DNA from: Frondihabitans sp. Leaf304
GTDB taxonomy: Bacteria > Actinomycetota > Actinomycetes > Actinomycetales > Microbacteriaceae
Length of the DNA stretch: 64,000 nt
Direction of reading: 5' to 3'
Assembly: GCF_001423105.1 (NCBI RefSeq)
Contig: NZ_LMNV01000002.1
Coordinates: forward strand, 2,033,461-2,097,460
This document shows positions 21,479-30,020 of the stretch, in pieces (positions within the stretch are counted from its first letter, which is position 1; each line of letters begins with the position of its first letter). The notes beneath the pieces were generated by a model. That model made no database searches. It was not told where the DNA came from and saw only the letters and a list, made by a program, of their open reading frames with translations. The position numbers were made by a program, and so were the translations under genes.

Positions 21479-22276
21479 ATGTCGATCCAGTCCACGGCCG
21501 AGAAGGCCGAGCTCCTCCGCTCCCTCCACATCCCCGGCGACCCGCTCATCGTGACCAACGTGTGGGACAGCATCACCGCCCGCATCGTCGCGGGTGCCGA
21601 CGGCGTCAAGGCACTCGCCACGGCGAGCCACTCCATCAGCGAGGCGCACGGGGTCGAAGACGGCGAGGGGCTCGACGTCGACGAGGCGCTCGCTGCCGCG
21701 CGGTTGATCATCCGATCGGTTGATCTGCCGGTGTCGGTCGACTTCGAGAAGGCCTACGCCTCAGACGCCGCCGGCACTCGCGACAACGTCTGGCGGCTGA
21801 TCGAGGCCGGCGCCGCTGGCCTCAACCTCGAAGACTCGATCGGCCGCAGCAAGGCCGAGCTCTACGACATCGACACCCAGGTCTCCAAGATCGCGGCGGC
21901 GCGAGCGGCCGGCGACCGTGCCGGCGTGCCGATCGTCATCAACGCGCGCGTCGACGCCCTCGCCGGCGATCCGTCGCTCTGGGACGACGCGATGAACCGC
22001 GCCAACGCCTACCTCGACGCCGGGGCCGACGTGGCCTTCGTGCTCGGGCTCTCGACCGAGGAGACCGTCGAGCGCGCCCTCGCCGCCATCCGCGGCAAGG
22101 TGTCGGTCATCGCGAACCCCTCCCAGGTGCCGCTCGCGCGTCTCGCCGAGCTCGGCGTCTCGCGCGTCAGCTTCGGCCCGACCGTGATGGGCCTCACGCT
22201 GTCGCACCTCCGCGACGCAGCCACGACGCTGACGGCTCGGGGCGACTACCCGAGCGAACTCGGATTCGCCTTCTAA
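21479..22276 (+). CDS. isocitrate lyase/PEP mutase family enzyme
   Basis: A 265-residue TIM-barrel enzyme of the ICL/PEP-mutase superfamily. Marks are VTNVWDSITARIV (25-37), the metal-site segment SVDFEKAY, GLNLEDSIG (about 118-126) and NARVDAL. It lacks the KKCGH motif of true isocitrate lyase, so it is a small oxaloacetate-hydrolase, carboxyphosphonoenolpyruvate or 2-methylisocitrate-type lyase. The reaction cannot be fixed from sequence. Start ATG 21479 gives the family N-terminus; no clear ribosome site. It stands alone, with the palindromic repeat upstream. Confidence 0.82.
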   Translation: MSIQSTAEKAELLRSLHIPGDPLIVTNVWDSITARIVAGADGVKALATASHSISEAHGVEDGEGLDVDEALAAARLIIRSVDLPVSVDFEKAYASDAAGTRDNVWRLIEAGAAGLNLEDSIGRSKAELYDIDTQVSKIAAARAAGDRAGVPIVINARVDALAGDPSLWDDAMNRANAYLDAGADVAFVLGLSTEETVERALAAIRGKVSVIANPSQVPLARLAELGVSRVSFGPTVMGLTLSHLRDAATTLTARGDYPSELGFAF

Positions 22277-22389
22277 GCGTCGGGCCACTCGGCAGCGCGC
22301 CACTCGGCGACGGGCATCAACCAATCGGTTGATGGAGGTGTAGCCGATCCACTGTGGTGCCAGCGCGCGAGCGGCGAGAGGCTAGGGGC

Positions 22390-23283
22390 ATGACCCCCAC
22401 CACCCAAGACCACGTGATCGTGCGTGACCTCCGCAAGACGTACGGATCCTTCGCTGCCGTCGACGGCGTCAGCTTCGAGATCCGCCGAGGCGAGACATTC
22501 GCCCTGCTCGGCCCGAACGGGGCCGGCAAGAGCACGACCATCGAGATCCTGGAGGGGTATCGAGGGCGCACGGGCGGCTCGGTGACCGTCTTGGGTGAAG
22601 ACCCAGCGCACGCGGGCCGCGACTGGCGCGCACGTCTCGGCATGGTGCTGCAGTCGAGCGGAGAGAGCGGCAACGTGACCGTCCGCGAGCAGGTCGCGCA
22701 CTTCGCGCGCCTCTACCCGAACCCGCGCGGCGTCGACGAGACGATCAGCGCGGTCGGCCTCACCGACAAGGCGGGCACCCGCATCAAGGCCCTCTCGGGC
22801 GGGCAGCGCCGACGCGTCGACGTTGCCCTGGGGGTCATCGGTCGCCCCGAACTGCTCTTTCTCGACGAGCCGACGACGGGCTTCGACCCCGAGGCCCGCC
22901 ACGAGTTCTGGGAGCTGATCCGCTCGCTCAAGCGCGAGGGCACCACGATTCTGCTGACGACCCACTACCTCGACGAGGCCGCCCAGCTCGGCGACCGCGC
23001 CGGGGTGATCGCCGGCGGGCGACTCATCGACATCGGCCGCATCGACGAGATCGGAGGGCAGGCGGCGAGGATCCCGGTGGTCCGCTGGCGAGACTCCTCC
23101 GGCCTGCACGAAGAGCGCTCCACGACGCCGGGGGCTCTCGTCTCTCGACTCCACGCCACCCTCGGCGACCAGCTCCGCGACCTCGAAGTCGTGCGCCCCA
23201 GCCTCGAAGACATTTACCTCGAGCTCGTGGCCGCGCACTCCCCCGCGGCTGCCGCACTCGAGACGGTCGGAGCGCACGCATGA
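22390..23283 (+). CDS. ABC-2 type transporter ATPase (DrrA-like)
   Basis: A 297-residue ATPase of the drug/antibiotic exporter class. Walker A GPNGAGKST (about 39-47), signature ALSGGQRRR, Walker B LLFLDEPT, H-loop TTHYLDEA. The C-terminal extension (about 215-297) is typical of DrrA-like proteins. It overlaps its permease by four bases. The two-component genes that follow suggest a drug- or lipid-stress-responsive exporter; the substrate is unknown. Confidence 0.93.
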   Translation: MTPTTQDHVIVRDLRKTYGSFAAVDGVSFEIRRGETFALLGPNGAGKSTTIEILEGYRGRTGGSVTVLGEDPAHAGRDWRARLGMVLQSSGESGNVTVREQVAHFARLYPNPRGVDETISAVGLTDKAGTRIKALSGGQRRRVDVALGVIGRPELLFLDEPTTGFDPEARHEFWELIRSLKREGTTILLTTHYLDEAAQLGDRAGVIAGGRLIDIGRIDEIGGQAARIPVVRWRDSSGLHEERSTTPGALVSRLHATLGDQLRDLEVVRPSLEDIYLELVAAHSPAAAALETVGAHA

Positions 23284-24092
23284 ACGCCCTGGCCCTGGGC
23301 GTCGCCCGCGCCCGCTACGAGACCCGCGTCTACTTTCGGCAGGGCGACACGATCCTCTTCACGTTCCTCTTTCCGATCATCATGCTGACCATCTTCTCCG
23401 TCGCCTTCAGCTCAGCCGGCAACATCGGCACGCTGCCCGACGGCTCCGGCGGAATCGCGCCCGCGGCCTTCTACCTACCCGGAATGATCGCGGCCGGCAT
23501 CCTGCTCTCGGGCGTGCAGAACTTGGCCGTCGACATCGCGGTCGAGCGCGGAGACGGCACGCTCAAGCGGCTGGCCGGAACACCCCTGCCAGTCGTCTCC
23601 TACTTCATCGGCAAGCTCGGCCAGGTCTTCGCGACATCGATCTTGCAGATCGTCCTGCTGATCGCCATCGCGCACTTCGCCTTCGGGGTCGAACTTCCGA
23701 CCGACCCGGCGAAATGGGCCACCTTCGTCTGGATCTACGCTCTCGGCATGATTACCTCCGCCGTGCTGGGCATCGCACTGTCGAGGGTGCCGCGGTCGGG
23801 CAAGAGCGCGACCGCCGTCATCATCCCGATCGTGCTCGTGCTCCAGTTCATCAGCGGCGTCTACCTGCAGTTCTCGATGCTGCCGGTCTGGCTTCAGAAT
23901 TTCGCGTCGGTGTTTCCGCTGAAATGGATCGCCCAGGGCACTCGCTCGGTCTTCCTCCCGGCGTCGTTCGAGACGCAGGAGCAGGGCGATGTCTGGAACC
24001 TCACCGGAGTCGCCGTGGTCTTGGGCATCTGGCTGGTCGTCGGGGCCGTCGCGGCTCTGGTCACGTTCCGCTGGATCCGCAAAGACTCATGA
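23280..24092 (+). CDS. ABC-2 type transporter permease
   Basis: A 270-residue membrane protein with six helices and the ABC-2 layout: an N-terminal membrane segment (about 26-48), a long external loop with DGSGGIAPAAFYLPGM, then the remaining helices. ATG overlaps the stop of the ATPase gene. Partner of that ATPase in an exporter. A gap of 96 bases separates it from the sensor kinase. Confidence 0.9.
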   Translation: MNALALGVARARYETRVYFRQGDTILFTFLFPIIMLTIFSVAFSSAGNIGTLPDGSGGIAPAAFYLPGMIAAGILLSGVQNLAVDIAVERGDGTLKRLAGTPLPVVSYFIGKLGQVFATSILQIVLLIAIAHFAFGVELPTDPAKWATFVWIYALGMITSAVLGIALSRVPRSGKSATAVIIPIVLVLQFISGVYLQFSMLPVWLQNFASVFPLKWIAQGTRSVFLPASFETQEQGDVWNLTGVAVVLGIWLVVGAVAALVTFRWIRKDS

Positions 24093-24188
24093 CGCGGTGC
24101 TCATGACCAACGGTCTCCGAAGCGGTCGGCACACCAGCCCTGTGGAGAACGTCTGCGGGCCTCTTCCGAGCCGTGGAAGGCTGTGCGC

Positions 24189-25430
24189 ATGAACAGCAAC
24201 AGATGGTGGCACACGCTCTTCGCGGCGACCATGGCAGTGCTCACGACAATCGCCCTGTCGAACCTCATCCAGGGGCGCGGCGACGAGATCCGAGCCCTGG
24301 CCGCGGTGGCACTGTTGGTCGTCGCCTACGTCACGCTCGGTCGACGCGGCTTCTCTGACGAACGCCTGGGCCGAGGGTTCGCCGTCGTCCTGGTGCTGTG
24401 CTCCGGGGTCGCCGTCTCAGCGGACGCATCGATGGCGATCATCCAGTGCATAGCGATGCCGCTGATGTGGATCCTGCTCCCGCGCATCCGCGACGCCGTT
24501 ATCGGCAACGCCGTGCTCGCACTCGTGATCGGGGCGGCCATGTCATGGTCGCTTCGCCGGGAGAGCGATGGGGTCGTCCAGTCCATCCTGACCGAAGCGC
24601 TGAGCTTCGCCGGAAGCCTCGCCCTCGGTCTCTGGATCAGCCGCATCGCCGAGCTCAGCGAGGAGCGCGCCCGCCTCCTCGACGAGCTCCGAGCGGCCGA
24701 GGCGCAGGTCGAAGCGCTCGGGCGGCAGGCGGGCATCACCAGCGAACGAGAACGCTGGGCGCGCGATATTCACGACACCATCGCCCAGAGCCTGACCGGT
24801 CTGGTGATGCTCGGGCAGCGGGCGCAGAGAGAGCTCGCTGCCGCTGCCCCACGGCCGTCGGGGCCTTCGGGGCCGTCGAGCCCGCTGAGCGTGACCCTGC
24901 ATCTTCTCGAAGACACAGCCCGCGAAGCACTGGCCGAAACGCGCTCGCTCGTCGCCGCCACAGCGCCCGTCGATCTCGGCGCCGGAATCACCGCAGCCCT
25001 CGAGCGATTCGGTGCTCGCTTCGAACGGGAAACCGGTGTCGCCGTCGGCGTCGTCGCCCCGCCCGACAGCGGGCACGCCGAGCACCGATCGCCCCGCGAC
25101 TCCGATGTCGTTCTCCTCCGATGTGCACAGGAGGCACTCGCGAATGTGCGCAAACACTCCGCTGCCTCGGCTGTCGAGATGCGCCTCACAGAGACGGCAG
25201 GGCACGTGAGCCTCACGATCCGGGACGACGGGAGGGGCTTCGACGCCGCTCAACCCCTCTCCGGTTTCGGGCTCAACGGCATGCGCGAGCGGGTCTCCCT
25301 GGTCGGCGGGCACGTCGAGATAGAGAGTCTCGTCGGCGACGGCACCATCGTGTCCGTCACGCTCCCCGACGTCGGCGAGGTGCCTGCCTCCGGTCGTCCG
25401 ACTCCACTCCGAGCAGGAGTCACGGCATGA
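24189..25430 (+). CDS. DesK-like sensor histidine kinase
   Basis: A 413-residue kinase with four to six membrane helices (about 8-155), a short coiled coil (155-180) and a HisKA_3 domain whose H-box is ERWARDIHDTIAQSLTG with His195. The HATPase has N-box ALANVRKH and G1 box IRDDGRGFD. ATG 24189 is chosen over GTG 24183 because GGAAGG is 9 bases upstream of the ATG. Its stop overlaps the ATG of the response regulator. Together with the upstream exporter it resembles DesKR/LiaRS-type membrane-stress systems in which the pair controls the exporter; this is inferred from adjacency. Confidence 0.92.
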   Translation: MNSNRWWHTLFAATMAVLTTIALSNLIQGRGDEIRALAAVALLVVAYVTLGRRGFSDERLGRGFAVVLVLCSGVAVSADASMAIIQCIAMPLMWILLPRIRDAVIGNAVLALVIGAAMSWSLRRESDGVVQSILTEALSFAGSLALGLWISRIAELSEERARLLDELRAAEAQVEALGRQAGITSERERWARDIHDTIAQSLTGLVMLGQRAQRELAAAAPRPSGPSGPSSPLSVTLHLLEDTAREALAETRSLVAATAPVDLGAGITAALERFGARFERETGVAVGVVAPPDSGHAEHRSPRDSDVVLLRCAQEALANVRKHSAASAVEMRLTETAGHVSLTIRDDGRGFDAAQPLSGFGLNGMRERVSLVGGHVEIESLVGDGTIVSVTLPDVGEVPASGRPTPLRAGVTA

Positions 25431-26128
25431 TCCGGGTGCTCGTCGCCGACGACCACCCGATCGTGCGGAGCGGCATCGTGGCGCTCCTCGGAGCGGCCAA
25501 CGACTTCGACGTGGTCGGCGAGGCCGCTAATGGCGCCGAAGCGGTCGACCAAGCCCTGCTGTTGCGGCCCGACCTCGTGGTGATGGACCTCCGGATGCCC
25601 GTCATGGAGGGCGGAGAGGCGACCGGGCGGATCCTGGCGGTTGACCCGGGCATTCGCGTCGTCGTGCTGACCACCTATGACACCGACGAGGCCATTCTGC
25701 CGGCCATCGAGCAGGGCGCGAGCGGCTACCTGCTCAAGGCTGCGCCCGAGGCTGAGATCCTGGCCGGCCTGAGGTCGGTGGCCCGGGGTGAGGTCGCGTT
25801 GGCCCCGTCGATCGCCGCGTCGCTGGTGCGGCGGGTCGCGCAGGGCAGGGGGTCGGCCGGCACTGGAGGCTCAGGTGAAAGCGCCGGAGCCGGGGCCGGG
25901 GAGGCCGCCACCCGGGGCGTCACGTTGACCGACCGCGAGAGGCAGGTGCTGCGACTCGTCGCCAACGGTTCCACGAACCGGAAGACGGCCGATGCCCTCT
26001 TCGTGAGTGAGGCGACCGTCAAGACGCATCTGCTTCACATCTTCGAAAAGCTCGACGTGAGAGACCGCACCCGCGCGGTGACCCGCGCCATGGAACTGGG
26101 GTTGCTCGAGTCACCAGGCGAGGCGTGA
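25427..26128 (+). CDS. NarL/DesR-type response regulator
   Basis: A 233-residue response regulator. Receiver domain 1-120 with phospho-acceptor Asp54 (VVMDLRMP) and Lys near 104. A Gly/Ala-rich linker (about 140-160, SAGTGGSGESAGAGAGEA) precedes the LuxR helix-turn-helix (about 165-225, LTDRERQVLRLVANGSTNRK). Co-translated with the kinase (ATGA overlap). It converges with the YihY gene after a 17-base gap with no visible terminator. Confidence 0.93.
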   Translation: MIRVLVADDHPIVRSGIVALLGAANDFDVVGEAANGAEAVDQALLLRPDLVVMDLRMPVMEGGEATGRILAVDPGIRVVVLTTYDTDEAILPAIEQGASGYLLKAAPEAEILAGLRSVARGEVALAPSIAASLVRRVAQGRGSAGTGGSGESAGAGAGEAATRGVTLTDRERQVLRLVANGSTNRKTADALFVSEATVKTHLLHIFEKLDVRDRTRAVTRAMELGLLESPGEA

Positions 26129-26145
26129 GGGGAGGCTCCGTGAGA

Positions 26146-27270
26146 TCAGACGAAGTCGGCAGGATTGTCGACGGGGTTTTTCGGCTTGCGCTCCTCGTCG
26201 TCGCGGGCCGCTTCCTCCTGGTCGCGCCACTCCTCCGCCGCCTCGCGCACCTCGACCGCCTCCTCGACGTCTTTGGCGCGCTTCTCTTCCATCTTCTCGA
26301 TCTGGCGGGTGTCGCGCGGAGGCAACTGGATTTCTTCCTCCGCCTTGATGCCCGCCTGCAGCTCGCGCCCTCGCTCCACCTCGGCGTCAAACTCGGCACC
26401 CAGCAGAAGGGCGATGTTGGTGATCCACAGCCAGAGCAAGAAGATGATCACGCCACCGAGTGCGCCATACGTCTTGTTGTAGCTCGAGAAATTCGCGACA
26501 TAGAAGGCGAAGCCGACCGAGGCGAGCGCCCAGATGAAGATGGCGAGGAACGCCCCCATGCTCATCCACCGAAACTTCGGCTGCTTGACGTTCGGGGCGA
26601 AGTAGTAGAGCACGGCTACGACGACCACGACTATGACGGCGAGCAGCGGCCACTTGACGATGAGCCACACGGTGACGGTCGCGTCACCGAGTCCGATGAA
26701 GTCTCCGACCGTGCGGGCGATGTCGCCCGAGAGCACGAGGATCAGCCCGGCGACGACGATCAGCACGACCGCCACGATGGTCACGAGCAGGTTGGTCGGG
26801 CGGAGCTTCCAGATCGGTCGGCCCTCGTCGCGGCTGTAGATGCGGTTGAGCGCGCGTCCGAAAGCCCCGACATAGCCCGACGCCGACCAGATGGCGCCGA
26901 CGAGACCGACGACGAAGGTGATGCCCGCTGCGTCGGAAGCCGCGAGCGCCTCAACCGGTCCGCGAATGGTCTCGACGACATTCGACCCACCGAGCTGTGT
27001 GATGAGATCAAGGACCTTCGTGGTGGTGCTTTTGCCCTGACCAAACAGACCCAGGATCGACACGATCGCGAGCAAAGCGGGGAAGAGCGCCTGCACGGCG
27101 AAGTAGGTCAGCGCCGCAGCCAGATCAGTGCACTGGTCGCGGGTGAACTCGCGAAGCGTCTTCTTGAACGTGTAGACCCACGTCCGCTTCGTGATCTCGG
27201 GAAGGGTGTCGGGTTTGGCGTCGTCCTCGACTCGAGGGGTGTCTTGAAGGGACGAAGAGCTCTGGGCCAC
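26146..27270 (-). CDS. YihY/BrkB-family membrane protein
   Basis: A 374-residue inner-membrane protein of the YihY/BrkB (UPF0761) family, long mis-annotated as ribonuclease BN. It has about six membrane helices between 45 and 305, with family motifs DLAAALTYFAVQALFPALLA and WSASGYVGAFGRALNRIY. The C-terminal 70 residues are highly charged (E/K/R), which is common in actinobacterial members. GTG 27270 has a GGAGAT site upstream. Last gene of the four-gene envelope cluster that starts at 28241; functions of this family remain unknown. Confidence 0.9.
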   Translation of the reverse strand: MAQSSSSLQDTPRVEDDAKPDTLPEITKRTWVYTFKKTLREFTRDQCTDLAAALTYFAVQALFPALLAIVSILGLFGQGKSTTTKVLDLITQLGGSNVVETIRGPVEALAASDAAGITFVVGLVGAIWSASGYVGAFGRALNRIYSRDEGRPIWKLRPTNLLVTIVAVVLIVVAGLILVLSGDIARTVGDFIGLGDATVTVWLIVKWPLLAVIVVVVVAVLYYFAPNVKQPKFRWMSMGAFLAIFIWALASVGFAFYVANFSSYNKTYGALGGVIIFLLWLWITNIALLLGAEFDAEVERGRELQAGIKAEEEIQLPPRDTRQIEKMEEKRAKDVEEAVEVREAAEEWRDQEEAARDDEERKPKNPVDNPADFV

Positions 27271-27295
27271 GGTGATCTCCGAGAAAAAGGGGCGG

Positions 27296-27574
27296 TTAGC
27301 GGCGCGAGCGCGCGGCGAGCTTGGCAATACCGGTGACGACTGCGGCCAGACCGGCAGCACCGGCAGCAGCCACCGCCAATACCTTGGGGTCGTTCGTCAC
27401 CTTGCTCTTGGCCCGCCGGATGTTGGCCTTCGGGTTGAGGCGATCCTCGATCTCGTCGAGGGTCGCGGCGAACTCGTCACGAGTTCGGGCGACCTCGTCG
27501 GCGATGCCGGGAACAGTCTTCGGCGACTCGTCTTCGGTGCCGGGCCCCGAGGGATCCTTCGCTGCGGGGGTCAT
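27296..27574 (-). CDS. DUF3618 protein with C-terminal membrane anchor
   Basis: A 92-residue protein with the DUF3618 core VARTRDEFAATLDEIEDRLNP (about 29-49) and a C-terminal membrane helix (about 66-87) followed by RSRR. Its ATG overlaps the stop of the holin-X gene by four bases. DUF3618 genes are regularly next to holin-X and YtxH-like genes in actinobacteria; their job is unknown, probably envelope-related. Confidence 0.85.
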   Translation of the reverse strand: MTPAAKDPSGPGTEDESPKTVPGIADEVARTRDEFAATLDEIEDRLNPKANIRRAKSKVTNDPKVLAVAAAGAAGLAAVVTGIAKLAARSRR

Positions 27575-27963
27575 TTCGTGCCCTTCAGTGCATTCACGTC
27601 GCTCTTGAGGCTCGCGACGGTCTCGGTCGGCACGGGAGGTACGCCACGCTTGAGCGCGCGAATACCCACCAGTGCGAGGATCGCGGTGATGATCAGAAGC
27701 CCCGCCGCGATCAGAAGTGCGGCGAGCCAGGCCGGGAAAACGGTCGCGGTGGCGAGAACCGCCGCGGCGATCAAGACCTCCAGAAGGAGGAACCCGAAGA
27801 GGGCCGCGGCGGCGAGGATGCCGATGCCGACTCCTGCGGCTTTCAGTTTCGCCGTCAGTTCGGCGCGCACCAGACGGATCTCGCCACGGATGAGGCGCGA
27901 GATCAGATCGGGCAACGACGAAAACAGGCTGCCGAGCGAACGACGCTCAGAGGAGTCAGACAT
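27571..27963 (-). CDS. phage-holin-superfamily III / DUF1469 membrane protein
   Basis: A 130-residue protein with two membrane helices (about 42-65 and 72-95) after a short amphipathic N-terminus (SLFSSLPDLISRLIRGEIRLVRAEL). This is the Actinobacterial holin-X / YqjE-like layout. Not a phage lysis gene here: no phage genes are nearby and it is embedded in an envelope cluster. Downstream gene overlaps it. Confidence 0.85.
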   Translation of the reverse strand: MSDSSERRSLGSLFSSLPDLISRLIRGEIRLVRAELTAKLKAAGVGIGILAAAALFGFLLLEVLIAAAVLATATVFPAWLAALLIAAGLLIITAILALVGIRALKRGVPPVPTETVASLKSDVNALKGTK

Positions 27964-27971
27964 CTGCGGCC

Positions 27972-28241
27972 TTACGGGGTGTCGTTCTTCGAGGTGGCCG
28001 ACTTGACCTTCTCGGTGGCGGCGTGAGCGGCATCGGAGGCCGTCTCCTGGATCTTCTTGCCGACGATCGGGGCCTTCTCGGCCACGAAGTCTTCCGCCTT
28101 GGTCACGCCACGCTGAACGTTCGGGTCGTTCCAGACCTGGTCGGCACGGTTCTTGATCTTCTCGTACGACTGGCGACCCGCGCGGGCACCCACTACGTAG
28201 CCCGCGGCGAGGCCGGCGACAAACAGGATCTTGCCTTTCAT
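27972..28241 (-). CDS. YtxH-like small membrane protein
   Basis: An 89-residue protein. An N-terminal membrane helix (about 4-20, with GLAAGYVVGARAG) precedes an Ala/Lys-rich helical tail. It matches YtxH-like proteins linked to general stress. Start ATG has AGGAGAA upstream. First gene of the ytxH-holinX-DUF3618-yihY group. Confidence 0.8.
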   Translation of the reverse strand: MKGKILFVAGLAAGYVVGARAGRQSYEKIKNRADQVWNDPNVQRGVTKAEDFVAEKAPIVGKKIQETASDAAHAATEKVKSATSKNDTP

Positions 28242-28269
28242 GGGGTTCTCCTTCTGGGGTTGTTCGGTT

Positions 28270-28283
28270 CGTAGGATCCTACG
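28270..28283 (-). promoter_or_regulatory. 14-bp palindrome at the likely promoter of the YtxH group
   Basis: CGTAGGATCCTACG is a perfect palindrome 29 bases upstream of the YtxH start. Read leftward it offers TAGGAT as a -10 box. It may be an operator, or simply a promoter containing the frequent GGATCC word. Confidence 0.4.
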
Positions 28284-28339
28284 GTGCCACGTGCGGGGGG
28301 CGAGGGGCCAGATCCGCCGTCAGTGTCAGTCAGTGTTCC

Positions 28340-29317
28340 TCAGCCGCCGAGCACGACCCACCAGATCAGCAGCATCGTCGTGACGAACCCGCAGACGAAG
28401 TTGATCGCCAAGAACCGGCGCCAGCCACGGTTCGCCTCCTCGGCGCGGTCGTCGGGCACCGACCACCAGGGCGCCACCGTCACGAGGTACGGCACCACGA
28501 GAAGCGCCGCGAGGGGTCCGGGCCAGCGAGTCAGGAGCATCAAGACACCACCGAGCGCGTAGGCGACGAACGAGAACCGCACGGTCGCGCGCGCGCCGAT
28601 CACGGTCGCGATCGATGCGATGCCGCCCTCGCGGTCGGCGACGACATCTTGCACGGCCCCGAACGCGTGGCTCGCAATACCCCACAGGAAGAACGCGCCG
28701 AGCAGGGCGTACAGCTGCGGGGTGAACGTCGCTCCGGCGAGCACCAGCCCGTAGACGGCGGGGCTGGTGAAGTGGGTGCTCGACGTCAGCGAGTCGAGGA
28801 ACGGCCGCTCCTTGAAGCGGAGGCCGCCCAGCGAATAGGCGATCACCGCGAAGATGCTCACGGCGAGCACCAGCCAGCTCAGCGGGCTGCCGACCGCGAT
28901 GAGGAACACCAGGAACGGCACGTTCGTGAGCACGACGGCCCGCAGGATCGCACTGTGGAAGCTGCGGTCGAGCATCGCCCCCTCGACGCCGCCCTTGCGC
29001 GGGTTGCGCAGGTCGCTCTCGTAGTCGAAGACGTCGTTGATGCCGTACATGGCGAGGTTGTAGGGGATCAAGAAATAGAGGATCCCGACGACCGCGATCA
29101 GCCAGTCGACCCTCGCGAAGTCGAAGTCGGTGACCTTGAGCAGGTCGCCCGGGCTCAGCGCACCGTCGGCGAAGCCGATGGTCCAGTCGCTGCCGCGACC
29201 GGCGGCGAGCCCCGGAGTGCCGGCCGAACCCAAGATGTACGCGGCGGCGAACGGGAACGCGGTGTTGATCCAGCTCAGCGGTCGGGAGACGGCAAAGAGC
29301 GCGCGAAGGGTTTTCAC
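28340..29317 (-). CDS. crtEb: lycopene elongase / prenyltransferase (CrtEb)
   Basis: A 325-residue UbiA-superfamily membrane prenyltransferase with about eight helices. The two Asp-rich motifs are NDVFDYESD (near 99-107) and DVVADREGG (near 228-236). In Corynebacterium and Micrococcus, CrtEb adds two C5 units to lycopene to give flavuxanthin, the C50 precursor. GTG 29317 overlaps the crtYf stop by four bases and gives an N-terminus beginning at the first helix; a longer in-frame extension would overlap crtYf. Last gene of the crt operon. Confidence 0.92.
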   Translation of the reverse strand: MKTLRALFAVSRPLSWINTAFPFAAAYILGSAGTPGLAAGRGSDWTIGFADGALSPGDLLKVTDFDFARVDWLIAVVGILYFLIPYNLAMYGINDVFDYESDLRNPRKGGVEGAMLDRSFHSAILRAVVLTNVPFLVFLIAVGSPLSWLVLAVSIFAVIAYSLGGLRFKERPFLDSLTSSTHFTSPAVYGLVLAGATFTPQLYALLGAFFLWGIASHAFGAVQDVVADREGGIASIATVIGARATVRFSFVAYALGGVLMLLTRWPGPLAALLVVPYLVTVAPWWSVPDDRAEEANRGWRRFLAINFVCGFVTTMLLIWWVVLGG

Positions 29318-29655
29318 CGGGAGGGCCTCTCGTTCTGATTCGGGGCCGGGCGTCGTTCGAGCAGCACCCACAGTGACGGCAGCAGCACCAGCGCCGCCAC
29401 CGCGTAGGCGAAGTCTTCGAGGGGCGCGATGCCGACGAAGACTCCGCTGATCTTGGCCTCGTCATACCCGACGAGGCCGATGCCGATCATGACGTTGTCG
29501 AAGACGGCGGTCATGACGAGCAGGATTCCGGCGACGAGAGCGGCGTCGGCGAGGCTGGCTCGCGGAGCACGACGACGACGCCGCACGACGAGAGCGGCGA
29601 TGCCGGCCACGGCCGCGACGACGAGGAACGGAACATTCAGGCCCCAGTAGGTCAC
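29314..29655 (-). CDS. crtYf: C50 carotenoid cyclase subunit (CrtYf/YeYh-type, second subunit)
   Basis: A 113-residue membrane protein with three helices of the lycopene-cyclase-domain family. The conserved helix FDNVMIGIGLVGYDEAKISG (about 51-70) and IAPLEDFAYA (about 75-84) match that family. It works as a heterodimer with the preceding subunit to cyclise flavuxanthin ends, giving decaprenoxanthin-type epsilon or sarcinaxanthin-type gamma rings; which ring cannot be told. GTG 29655 overlaps the crtYe stop. Confidence 0.88.
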   Translation of the reverse strand: MTYWGLNVPFLVVAAVAGIAALVVRRRRRAPRASLADAALVAGILLVMTAVFDNVMIGIGLVGYDEAKISGVFVGIAPLEDFAYAVAALVLLPSLWVLLERRPAPNQNERPSR

Positions 29656-30020
29656 GGGTGCTCCTCGAGAGCGGGAGAGCCAGCTCGGGCCCCGTCGCTC
29701 CGGGCACGCAGCGCCCGGGTGATCAGCGGCACGCCGGCGGCCAGGTTCATCGTCAGGTAGCAAAGCAGCGTCAAGAAGAAGAGCTCCTCGACCGGCAGCT
29801 CACGGGCGATTTGAATGCCGGTCATGAAGCTGGTCTCGCCGCGGAAGAAGACGCCGAGGCCGATTCCGAAGAGATCCCAGACCAGGAAGAAGACGATTCC
29901 GGCGACGAGCACGACGGCGGCACGGCGTGCGTCTCGCCAGAAGAACAGTGTGAACCGTCGGTCGAGCACGACCATCCCGGTGAGGGCGACGAGCAGGCCG
30001 AGGAGGTAGAGAACCGGCAT
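29652..30020 (-). CDS. crtYe: C50 carotenoid cyclase subunit (CrtYe-type, first subunit)
   Basis: A 122-residue membrane protein with three helices and the cyclase signature DLFGIGLGVFFRGETSFMTG followed by ELPVEELFFLTLLCYLT (about 52-95), in which PxEE is the catalytic-type acidic motif. Its ATG overlaps the crtI stop (TGATG), so it is coupled. Together with the 29314-29655 subunit it makes the split cyclase. Confidence 0.9.
   Translation of the reverse strand: MPVLYLLGLLVALTGMVVLDRRFTLFFWRDARRAAVVLVAGIVFFLVWDLFGIGLGVFFRGETSFMTGIQIARELPVEELFFLTLLCYLTMNLAAGVPLITRALRARSDGARAGSPALEEHP

Noticed and set aside
21479-22276. True isocitrate lyase
   Set aside because: Far too short and lacks the KKCGH catalytic motif.
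27571-27963. Holin-like gene as sign of a prophage
   Set aside because: It overlaps DUF3618 and belongs to a recurring actinobacterial envelope cluster; no phage genes are present.
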